64,000 nucleotides of DNA from Pristionchus mayeri (lineage: Eukaryota; Nematoda; Chromadorea; Rhabditida; Neodiplogasteridae). The stretch is from NCBI GenBank assembly GCA_036245805.1, contig BTRK01000002.1, positions 29,443,067 to 29,507,066 on the forward strand. The letters run 5' to 3'. Both the position numbers and the translations under genes were made by a program. This document shows positions 55,532-64,000 of this stretch, piece after piece; the stretch's first letter is position 1; each line of letters opens with the position of its first letter. Below the pieces are notes generated by a model that saw only the letters and a program-made list of their open reading frames with translations, searched no databases and was not told where the DNA came from.

Positions 55532-58082
55532 TCACTCAAATCGTAGTCGAGGGAGAGATTGCATCGTTTTAGTGATCAAAGTGTAGAGATGATCGCGCAT
55601 GGCAATGTATAGGAATGGACTGTCGTCGTGAGCATATGTGAAAGAAACCTTTTCAATTGGTGGTGGGGCCTGGAAATTGTAAAATGTCACTTTAAAATGA
55701 TGAAATTCACCTTGATCACGATAGAGTTTTCCGTTAATCTTTGAACAGAAAGATCATTTCGACCATCCGATTCGGCTACGTATATCAGTGTTCCTCTGCA
55801 ATTTTTGATGGATGCTGACTCATATACGGTGCATTAATTGTTCACTTGTGCATTAGTCGCATCTGCATGACTTCTACTTTCTCCTTATCGATCTCAATCA
55901 GCACTCTATCCCTGACGGGATCGTCGCATAGCCGATATGCATACGTGTTGCCATCTATTACGGCACTACACAGTCCTTCTGAGTGCATCGTTTCATTCTG
56001 AACGAACTTGGATCTGCTGTTTCCGATATGTGCATGCCTCATGTACACTGCGTATCGCAACAACTTCAATCCCAAAGTTTGGAGTGAAAAACGCCTTGTG
56101 GATCTTCAAGTGAAAAAATGTTATGTTTCAGTCCCAAGTGATCGAATCTGCCCTTTTTATGTTCTCAAAACAATATCAAATGATTCGCTCACCACTCCAG
56201 AGTCGGTGTAAAAGTACAGAGCGTTATCGAATGCAGCGACATTTTTGAGCTCTTCTTCAGGCAAATTAGCAGCATTCACTTCCGTTCCGCTTAACATACA
56301 AATATATTTGACTAATAAAACGTACTGTACACTAAGGGAATGCCGCGGAGTGTCCATGAGCTTTCGGAAAACGACCGATACAGCCGTGTGGCGGACCATG
56401 AGAGTATGCGATTCCACTTGTCAAAAGTTGCCAACGGCCCCTGAGGGCAGAGAAAAATCGATAAATCGGAAAATCGCGCGAGACATCATCGCGTTTCAAC
56501 GCCCCCCCCCCTGCCAACTGGTCTGGTGGTGCAGTGGGTAGCGAGCTTGTCTGGTGAAAGCCTCCCCCCGGGTTCGCGTCCCTTCTGTGAAAGTTTTTTT
56601 TGCTTCCTTTTTCAACATTTATTTCACTAAAATAACTGCGTATATACATTTTAGATCTGATACTCGATCAACAGTGATGGTAATTAACGAAATAACAATC
56701 GAAGCAGTACTCAACACAGCATGAGGGGCAATAGATGAAAGATTGCTTCGAGGTACACTGGGGGCTCTTGCAAGAGGTCTGACCAATGGAAGTGGGGAAG
56801 CACTTCTGCTTCGGCGTGAGGAAAGGGGCAGGGATTTGATAGATGTATCAACCAGCTCTCCAAGGATACTCGAGCATTCCTCTGAAGCAAGGGGCTTTGA
56901 AGATCTCGAAAATGAGGGAGAGCATCTAAAAAAATTCATTGCTTTCATGAATCTGACGTAACTTCTTCATGTCCGACTCGGTCTTGATCCACCGAAACCA
57001 ACGAGTCATCACTGGGAGTGGACGAGAGCCGTTCTTGTTATCACGCATGAATCGAATCGCCCTCATCACCTCGTCCTCTCCAATCTCCTTATTGCCAAAT
57101 GATACTGTTCCTTCCGGCTGGTCAGATGGGTTCCAGTCAGGGTCAGCTTCCTTCTCTTCGCACTCATGCTCCGAGTCAGATTCGATGTAGAATCTCCCGA
57201 TTCTAGCATCGTCCAGAACTCGCTCCAGATAACTGACTACTTCTTGCTCTTGATAGCTGGGAGAGGCATCATCCGAACCGAATCTTGCAACCAAGCAGGC
57301 AACAACACGGGCAGGGGAGAAGGTCATACAGGGAGGATACAGGGCACTACTGACGACTGAATAATCGAATATTCGAATGAATTTTAGGCCAGAATGATAA
57401 TTTTGAACAATACAGTACTCACAGAAATTCGTGATGAGATCAACGATCAAGGCAAATGAGAAAAAAACATTGAATGCCGAGGAGCGGCATCGAACCCTCC
57501 CTTAACCAAAAACTTGAGATGTGAAGACGAGCTCGCTACCCACTACACCACCAGACCAGTTGATAGGGGGGCGTTGAAACGCGATGATGTCTCGCGCGAT
57601 TTTCCGATTTATCGATTTTTCTCTGCCCTCAGGGGCCGTTGGCAACTTTTGAAAAGTGGAATCGCATACTCTCATGGTCCGCCACACGGCTGTATCGGTC
57701 GTTTTCCGAAAGCTCATGGACACTCCGCGGCATTCCCTTGTAAGGTTGGCAATTCGAAGTCGAATTGCGATTTCACAATCGCTTCTCCCTCGCATATTTC
57801 GAAATTCGAGGGGAGACTATTGCGAATTCACGTTCGACTTCGAATAGCAAACCCTACTAAACACTCACTTCCATTCCACGTATAACCTCTGCGGATCGCC
57901 TTCTACTGCCGATTTTTCATAGTAAAATCGAGTGCCTGAAATCTTATTTCCTAAATATCCCGAGTGTATTTCACTACCTCCGAGGGCCGCATAGACTTGA
58001 TAGACTTCTGTGAAGTCGGGAATTGGCTCTCCGCCTTCGATATACACGTGCTCGATCACATTGCTTTTGCGGTTACCCATTC
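55532..58082 (-). CDS. Propeller-like protein next to the kinase cluster, 5' end not found
   Basis: Five minus-strand exons join in phase: 58082-57869, 56289-56193, 56063-55846, 55795-55711 and 55669-55532; about 207 residues. The first exon starts mid-codon, so upstream exons are missing. I do not recognise the family. Repeated short beta-rich units, FDNALYFYTDSG, GLCSAVIDGNTYAYRL, GTLIYVAESDGRNDL and FLYIAMRDHLYTL, look like blades of a beta-propeller. PERK has a beta-rich luminal domain, and this gene lies between kinase genes of that family, but a link is speculation. The first intron holds a 1.4 kb foldback and a small MITE. An alternative donor at the stop (GA|GTGAGT) would allow further exons. 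Confidence 0.55.
56334..57738. mobile_element. 1.4 kb foldback with internal ORF and tRNA-like arms
   Basis: AAGGGAATGCCGCGGAGTGT at the left pairs with the right end. The arms are about 250 bp, each with a tRNA-like block (CTGGTGGTGCAGTGGGTAGC near 56523; CTGGTGGTGTAGTGGGTAGC on the minus strand near 57560) followed by a B-box-like GGGTTCG. The 900-bp interior encodes the frame at 57450-56926. It sits within an intron, so the host gene may tolerate it. Confidence 0.8.
56926..57450 (-). CDS. Unrecognised ORF inside the foldback element
   Basis: An open frame of 174 codons with protein-like composition: an acidic segment (ESDSEHECEEKEADPDWNPS), then MRAIRFMRDNKNGSRPLPVM and a basic RWFRWIKTESDMKKL. 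The frame continues towards the arm through 56948-56619 in another phase, possibly after an intron. It does not match a transposase I know. It may be the element's own protein or a captured gene; it lies exactly between the inverted arms. Confidence 0.45.
   Translation of the reverse strand: MIVDLITNFCEYCIVQNYHSGLKFIRIFDYSVVSSALYPPCMTFSPARVVACLVARFGSDDASPSYQEQEVVSYLERVLDDARIGRFYIESDSEHECEEKEADPDWNPSDQPEGTVSFGNKEIGEDEVMRAIRFMRDNKNGSRPLPVMTRWFRWIKTESDMKKLRQIHESNEFF
57742..57855. mobile_element. 114-bp palindromic MITE, possibly hAT-like
   Basis: Ends AAGGTTGGCAATTCGAAGTC and GACTTCGAATAGCAAACCCT pair, with a GC-poor core. The AGGGTTTGC end resembles the terminal TAGGGTTGCAGG of the hAT-like MITE at 58841. 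It abuts the larger foldback within the same intron. Confidence 0.55.
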
Positions 58083-58149
58083 CTGTAAAAAAACACTTTA
58101 AAAAGCGCACATTATACATTTAAGTGAAATGCTCTGCATGAAACTACCT

Positions 58150-58240
58150 GGAATCGACACAGTTGGCAATGTGAGTCAAAATGGGAAAGATAGAGCGCAC
58201 GCTTTACCACTGAGCTATGCGATTGACCTTTGCCTATCCC
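58150..58240 (-). repeat. tRNA-like block
   Basis: Minus strand: TAGCTCAGTGGTAAAGCG is a good A-box, and GTGTCGATTCCAGG about 60 bp later is a B-box-like sequence. The arms do not fold into a convincing cloverleaf by eye, so this is a tRNA relic or SINE head rather than a gene. Confidence 0.4.
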
Positions 58241-58375
58241 CTTAGCACGCGCTATGATCGTTGGATGATTGTCTAGGTAATGGTTATGACAGCGTCACAA
58301 ATTCAACTTTGCTGACACTCCTTCTTTAACTGTAAGGGCTAATATTTGACGAACGAAGGTTGTCGAAGAGTTCAG

Positions 58376-59444
58376 GACTATGATGCATTGACAAATGCTC
58401 CTCACTGGAATCGTAGAGCAGTTGTGGCCATAATCGTGTGCATTTCCCTCTTCGCGTCAACTGCTGTCGTTGTAATAGTTTGCATCTACAAAACGAATGC
58501 AGTCAAAGTATGCGGACGCTTTACACTCAATCTTAGACTGGTTATATTTTGCTGATTCTTTCATGTTAGCAACTTTCAGATCCATCAACAGTAAGATGAC
58601 CGAGAAGACGAGACGACTGCACCGGCAGCTCTTCCACGCCCTCATCATCCAGGTAATAACAACAACAACAACAACATCAGCAAATATCAATAACAACAAG
58701 TGTATTACTTAGACTTCCGTCCCCTGCCTCTTCTCTTACGCTCCCCTCGCCGTGCTTATGGTATCAGGGACTGTATCAGGCAAGAATTTGCATTCGTTGA
58801 AGCAAAACACCTCGAGATTTTCAGGAATTTCAATAGGTGCTAGGGTTGCAGGATCGAACTAGCGAGATTCGTACCCTCTGGGGGTCTTCTCTTCCTCCCT
58901 CGAACTTCGCACTGCTGGCGAGAGGTCAACCCTCTCTCTCTAATCGAATCTCACACTCTCTATGCCAGAGGGTACGAATCTCGCACTCCCATCGAACTTC
59001 GCACTCACCCCTCTCCCTCTTTTCCCCGCAAAAGAGGGGGGAAGAGGGTTGAGTGCGAAGTTCGATGGGAGTGCGAGATTCGCACCCTCTGGCAGATCGA
59101 CCTAGCTCGATCGAACTTCGGGGAGAGAGAGAGGAATGGGTGCCAGAGGGGACGCGAAGTTCGAATTCGAATTCGATCCTGCAACCCTAATAGGTGCCTT
59201 CGACAATGTTATCTTCCTCATCACTGCAATTTTTCCAGCGGTCGACGCATTTTTCGTCATGTTTTTCATCGCGAAATTTCGAATTGCCGTAATTCGACTA
59301 CTCCGATTGCCATTCAAAACTGGCGCTGGATCTTCAGTTGAGCAGATGGGAACGATGCAAGGTGGAATACCGATACCAAAACGATTCATAGCCGAGTCAT
59401 CACTCTCGGGTGATATTTTGTCAACTGCGTGTACACATGTCTGA
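58376..59444 (+). pseudogene. STR-class chemoreceptor remnant split by a MITE
   Basis: Four exons are recognisable. 58376-58507 holds TM5 (VVVIVCIYKTN). 58580-58652 holds MTEKTRRLHRQLFHALIIQ, the STR-class motif before TM6. 58713-58779 reads TSVPCLFSYAPLAVLM. A last exon starts at 58825, is interrupted by a 349-bp insertion, and resumes at 59198 with FPAVDAFFVMFFIAKFRIA, like the TM7 end of STR receptors. The intron after the third exon begins with GC. The first two exons do not join in frame under GT-AG rules, and no exons for TM1-TM4 are found. A dead gene. Confidence 0.75.
58841..59189. mobile_element. hAT-like MITE inside a receptor exon
   Basis: Terminal inverted repeats TAGGGTTGCAGGATCGAA and TTCGATCCTGCAACCCTA, with a perfect 8-bp target duplication ATAGGTGC (58833-58840 and 59190-59197). 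8-bp duplications and TAGGG-type ends fit the hAT superfamily. The inside has repeated GTGCGAAGTTCGA/GCGAGATTCG units in both orientations. Confidence 0.9.
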
Positions 59445-59994
59445 CAATTGTGCGCGAATTGCGAAACAAATCGCAAAATAGAGAAGACCACTACTGGTTG
59501 GGTTTTGCATAACACATCACATGTGTCTGTCCAATGTCAATTTCCCTTGTTTTCTCTACTTTCTCAGCATAACTTTAGAGAAAAGCGATTCTCACATGAC
59601 TATTTGATAACATCAAAGCGATATTTTACCAGACATTGAATTCTAGCGAATGAAATAATGCGAATATCGAAAAGAGTGAAAAGAGCATTCTTGTTTTCTT
59701 ACGATACCAAGCCCCACTACTTTGCACATATAAAATCCTGCATGATCAAAATATCGATCGACGACTCCGCACAATGACGTGAAATCGCGTAATAATAAAG
59801 ATGGAAGTGGGCTGATCTAACCGCCTCGTCGCGCAGCAAAATACAAGCAGTGCAGTTTCTTTTCTTTCTCATTGTTTTCGGACTATCATAGAAAGAAGCA
59901 GCAATGCGATTTGTGATTACAAATTCGTGGTTAAATGTGATAGGCAACTAGGTGAGGATAACTATTTGAGGAAATCATTGACAAGAATCTCTGC
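59445..59994. other. Intergenic stretch without a recognised gene
   Basis: Only short unrelated frames. The kinase-like gene on the minus strand would extend to 59962 if its TGA at 59995-59997 were read through. Confidence 0.4.
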
Positions 59995-61953
59995 TCATGT
60001 AGGACGCTTGAAACTATCAACCGTGCAGATCCACGATGTGAATTCTTTCTGCAAATTATCTGTTAATAAAAACAGCGAAACTGCGGCTACCAGTTCTGGA
60101 TTATCGTCGAGAATCGAATGCGTCGTTCCTTCTCGAAATGCATCGAAAACCTTCGAAATAATATTGAAAAAAAAATTAAATTTAGAGAAAATTGATGCAT
60201 TAAACTAACTTCCTTGCGTACGTCCTTGTTCATCGCATAGCATATCTCAATGAATATGCAACCGAGTCTGAAGACGTCTACCTTGGCACTGTAAACTGAT
60301 GGAGGCCACCTCTTAAAGTTTATAGATTTCCTAAATATTTTGAAATTGTATTACGCTTCTTGGTTTGATTTCAGGTGCCGCATACAGCATTTCGATGCCT
60401 CTCTCACTATTTGTCCTATTTTCCCGCATGATTTCGTCATATATGCCGTGTTGTTCTTGGTCATTGTCATCGTTGCACAACTTGAGGTTATTATGTTGAT
60501 CGAGATATATTTTATTTGGCTGAAAATCCGATAATAATTGCGAAGAATATGAAAGGTACCTGCAAATCGCGATGAATTACATTGTTGGCATGAATGTATG
60601 CAACTGCTGATATTATCTGCTTGAACCACAGCTTAGCATGTTTGAAGCCTCGTTCTTGATTAGCTTCAAGCCAATCCTCTAGTGTGGAGATGCATATCTC
60701 AATATTACATTGCGAAATTATCCTTTCGATTTTGCAAACATCTTTTTGCATGTAAATATACACAGCACCGACTGGATAAGTCTCATTTATCTGAATACAG
60801 TACATGCTAATCGCCTTGCCCATATGCGGCCGCGGCGGCCCGCCGCGGACCGCGGATGCCCGCGGATCGATTTTGAGGGAAAATGAGTAAAGTTCATGCA
60901 ATGCATTGTTCATTTTTGAATTCCTCATGCGATTTCGCATCGGAATCACTATAATATATTAATTTTATCAAAGGCAAGTTTTTGAGGGGGTTCGATTCGG
61001 AGTGACCACGGCTACAGTACTCCCGAAAATGATCCCTCCGTTTTGGGGTTTTTATGACTTTCTTTAGGGTATTGAAGAGTTTGCAAACTTGGATCGCGTT
61101 CGAAAAATGACCCGAAAAATTCTAGACACAAAAACGGTGGGAATATGTTCGGGAGTACGGTAGCCCTGATCACTTTGAATCGCCTCCCTCAAAAAATGTT
61201 CCATTATGAAATAGTGATTCCGATGCGAAATCGCATGAGGAATTCAAAAATGAACAATTCATTGCATGAACTTTACTCATTTTCCCGTAAAATCGATCCG
61301 CGGCGGCCCGCTGCGGCCGCATATGGGCAAGGCGATTAGCATGTACTGTATGCTTGTGATTGATTATGTGCTTACGCAAAAAAACTATTTAAAATTGGCT
61401 AATGATAGCTAAACGTGTCATAAACTTGTCTATATTTCTCCATACTAAGATTTCGATTTTAAAAAAAAAATATACAATTCACTCACATATCCAACACCTA
61501 ACTTTATTTTCAAATCACAGTCCGCATCCTCCTTGAATTTATAATTATGGCCAACTACATCATCTTTTGGAAATACCTGCCAACCATAAGGAGGTTTCTC
61601 GAACCATGAATCGTAACAGGCTCGTATTCCTTCATGTCTTAAAGTTGAAAGAGCGCGTGCTTCTCCCATATCAGCCTCCATAGTATGTCTCAAACATTTA
61701 CAAATACTGACCCTTCATAGAATTATTTTAAAAGGGAAATGAGTCCAACGCTCATCTAAATAATAGTAAAATATACTGGTAATTGTGAACATAATATTTA
61801 ACAACTTTACAAATTGAATTGAATGTTTTCTTACTCCGGTATTTCTGTCATTCTTGTGATGGAATACATGTTGCTATCTTCTAAGTTCCGTGCTTCGTAT
61901 TGAATACCGAAAAAAATTCTCGTAGAAATTCTTTGAACTTCAAATTTCGACAT
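59995..61953 (-). CDS. Pseudokinase-like PEK/GCN2-type protein
   Basis: Minus-strand exons 61953-61835, 61706-61577, 61531-61487, 60790-60740, 60697-60560, 60519-60355, 60311-60210 and 60150-59995 (the last with a probable 45-nt intron); about 287 residues in phase throughout. The fold landmarks of the kinase at 50489 are kept: DSWFEKPPYGWQ, AVAYIHANNVIHRDLQ, APE, KVDVFRLGCIFIEI. The glycine loop is lost (RISTRIFFGIQYEARN), the lysine of the A-I-K motif reads YSITR, and the DFG position reads NLKLCNDDND. It therefore cannot act as a normal kinase. A TGA stands where paralogues have the R-P-x-x-E-I-L region; 11 more sense codons follow to a TAG at 59962. Either a maintained pseudokinase or a young pseudogene. 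A GC-rich foldback is in one intron. Confidence 0.7.
60796..61350. mobile_element. GC-rich foldback element, TACAGTAC-ended, copy 2
   Basis: Ends TACAGTACATGCTAATCGCC with the complement at the right, followed inward by CGGCCGCGGCGGCCCGC. Same ends and layout as 23953-24441. The right end of the element lies 6 bp from the acceptor of a kinase-like exon. Confidence 0.85.
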
Positions 61954-61996
61954 AAATCTGGGTTGTAGTTGAGAAACAATTGTCTGAGAATATCAC

Positions 61997-62990
61997 TCAC
62001 TCAGATGAGTAGGTTTTCTTGAAGTAATCGATGTCAATTTTCTGCAGAAATGGGTGGTGAAGTAATTCTTCGCAATCCGGTCGGCATGCGTCATCTTTAT
62101 TAGTCAACCAGTGAATAACATGATTCTGAATTGGATATTCATCTCAAACATAATTTGCTCTACTCGATACCACTTCTGGCAAGCGCTTAAAGCCATGATA
62201 AGATTTCCCACAGCGGTACATGTTGAAAATCTGTAAGTATATTGTGCAAGATAAGGAAATAAAATAATGTTTGTATGCTAATGATTTATAGGATATATTG
62301 AAATACATGAAAAATCATATGTAAATTCGTGCGAATTAGGATTAATGAATGTACTATGGTTTACTTTTCGAACAATAAAAATAACACCTTTAGATCATTA
62401 TCATTATTGAGTGGAAAGCAGAGTTCAGCGAGAATCAGACCAAGTGTAAACATATCCGTTTTCGAATTGTATCGAGGAAACACTAATGACTGAAAATAAC
62501 ATATGTAATCCTGAAAGCACATATAATCTCGTCACATTTTCTCTCCAGAAATAATATAGAAATATATTTGTTAAAGCATATTTAACCAAACCTGTTCTGG
62601 TGCCATGTACTTTGGAGTTCCTACTCCAGAAGTTCGAGACTTAGAGACCTTTAAGTCTCCGTGTATTTTACCCTTTCCATGAATGTATGCCACTGCAGAA
62701 ACAATTTGCTTGAACCACAATTTCATTAGGTCAAGATTTCGGTTTCTATTTTCAGAATAGGCAAGCCATTTGTCCAGGGAAATTGGGCATAGCTATAAAA
62801 TTGAATAATTCGCAAATACACTATGTAAAACAAACCTTCATTTGAATGAATTTGTAGCTCATATACTTAGGCATCCCCCTATCAGCCATTTTCTAAGATA
62901 TATTCACATTTTGAATTTTTATTTATTTGAAACAAGCCTTCAATTCTTCGGGTGAGTCTTCTATCCAGGAGCGAACATAAGAAATTATAC
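61997..62990 (-). pseudogene. Broken PEK/GCN2-type kinase, 5'-truncated and lacking the DFG segment
   Basis: Minus-strand exons 62892-62836, 62792-62592, 62489-62388, 62230-62171 and 62125-61997 keep phase. A fragment upstream (about 62990-62945) reads VRSWIEDSPEEL, the W-I-E block. The catalytic loop reads KIHGDLK (HGD instead of HRD). Only about six residues later comes RTSGVGTPKYMAPEQ, so the intron and the part of the next exon with the DFG motif are gone, yet frame is preserved. The C-lobe (FTLGLILAELC) and terminal HPFL are normal. The N-lobe is missing and replaced by a foldback at 63056. It ends 44 bp before the start of the next kinase-like gene. Confidence 0.75.
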
Positions 62991-63055
62991 CTAGACACTG
63001 CAAGCTCTGCCCACTCTGCTCTGACACTTTCCCCCGCAAAAGCGAGACAAGGGGA

Positions 63056-63336
63056 GCACAGTCTTCATTCGCAACCAAATCACTCGCTCAAAAAGGAATT
63101 CGAAAGCTCTTTTCATGCAGATTCCAAAGACGCATGGCGAGCACGAAAAAGTTTACTCTGAGTAAGTCAGAATACGATCTTTGTGGTGCGACATAGCTTA
63201 GAAAACCATAAAACTCGTATGCTGACCTACTCAGAGTTAACTTTTTCATGCTCGCCATGCATCTTTGGAATCTGCATGGAAAGGGCTTTTGAATACTTGT
63301 TTGAGCGAGTGATTTGGTTACGAATCAAGACTGTGT
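63056..63336. repeat. 280-bp foldback
   Basis: CACAGTCTTCATTCGCAACC at the left pairs with the right end (GGTTACGAATCAAGACTGTG). Inner arms share GCATGGCGAGCA and GTTTACTCTGAGTA with complements. It lies where the N-lobe exons of the broken kinase would be expected. Confidence 0.75.
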
Positions 63337-64000
63337 TTCTTCGAATTCGAAGCGCGCATAGCTCTCGATCCTCACCGCTTCCTCTCCTCCCTCTCCCTCC
63401 CCTCCCTCCACCCGTCTCTCACCCGGCGTGACTAGAGAGCGGCTGGGCATCCAAAAGAGCGCGCTTGCATCCCTCCTTCGTCTAACCTTTTGGGGGTGAG
63501 GCGCATCTGGGAAAGGGCGAAGCCCCGCCCAAATTTTTGACGTTTTGACAGGAGAGTCGGCGGAATTGGCTCCGCCCCTTTCTTCCTCGTCTCGCTTTTC
63601 TGCCGTTTTCCGTTGACGCCTTTTCACGCACTTTATGGCCGCTAGCGCGATTCAAAGATGAGATATCGACAAACGGCCAAAAGCATGATCTTATTTGGAT
63701 CCCTGCGGGAATATTGCCCATAGTTAGGGTGGCATAGGTTCATTTCGACTATACTCCTTGTGGTCCCTAATTATACCCGGGTGATTGAACGCAGCCATCA
63801 CTTTCACTTCTTTCAATGCCATTAACTTTTCTTCGTCGCTAAGACAATTATGGGTGTAATTTAAAAAGAACTACAGTATCGCCGGAAAGTATTCGGCCAC
63901 TTTTTATTTATGCTGTAGTTTTTGAACCAGGCTATGAATTGGTCTGAAACTTTAATAGGAGGTAGCAAATTCAATGGGAAATACGGTGCTCTTATTGCGA
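63337..64000. other. Right edge, no gene recognised
   Basis: Pyrimidine-rich sequence at about 63375-63425 and GC-richer sequence to 63600. Minus-strand frames of 79 and 100 codons over this part are low-complexity and basic, without recognisable domains. Confidence 0.4.

Noticed and set aside
56500..57600. Genuine tRNA genes in the foldback arms
   Set aside because: A- and B-box-like motifs are present, but the acceptor and anticodon arms do not fold convincingly by eye.
61953..62010. Operon-like or fused kinase pair
   Set aside because: The 44-bp gap and a possible donor at the stop of the first gene would allow fusion or a spliced-leader operon, but the first gene is truncated, so tandem duplication is the simpler explanation.

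Overview
The window looks like nematode chromosomal DNA. The evidence is high intron density with short introns (about 28-60 nt), TTTCAG-type acceptors placed just before start codons as expected for spliced-leader addition, and chemoreceptor classes found in nematodes (SRG-, SRAB-, SRI- and STR-like). A diplogastrid such as Pristionchus is my guess from the overall style; nothing in the sequence proves it. All gene models were assembled by hand from splice signals, phase and comparison between paralogues.

Layout. (1) 1-9422: one receptor family of the SRG superfamily type: a truncated copy at the left edge, a 5'-truncated copy (4259-4657) and a complete gene (7559-9422), separated by a LINE remnant, a 1.2 kb palindrome and a dead mariner. 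(2) 11087-15683: a C2H2 zinc-finger gene with a stop in one finger. (3) 16126-28188: a segmental duplication of a minus-strand double-RING gene followed by a plus-strand receptor. The first unit has an intact RING gene and a dead receptor; the second has a dead RING gene and a live receptor. Large palindromes and mariner-like elements fill the introns and gaps. (4) 28613-35176: two intact receptors and one decayed receptor in tandem, sharing an upstream motif. (5) 36093-40456: two minus-strand receptors (SRAB-like, SRG-like). (6) 41658-45840: small secreted cysteine-rich proteins (triple ShKT; a tandem EGF-like pair) with TATA boxes and GATA sites. (7) 45963-47687: an SRI-like receptor. (8) 50489-62990: a cluster of kinase genes related to the PEK/GCN2 eIF2-alpha kinases (one with intact core motifs, one pseudokinase-like, one broken), a propeller-like gene, an STR-class pseudogene split by a hAT-like MITE, and many foldback elements.

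Functionally the window is an accessory, fast-evolving region: environmental receptors, secreted small proteins, a RING protein and stress-kinase-like genes, in all stages from intact to dead. Its most unusual features are the density of long inverted-repeat elements (more than fifteen in 64 kb), recurrent GC-AG introns at fixed positions in one receptor family, a two-RING gene with a near-perfect 2 kb palindrome in its intron, and kinase copies that lost their catalytic motifs while keeping open, spliceable frames.
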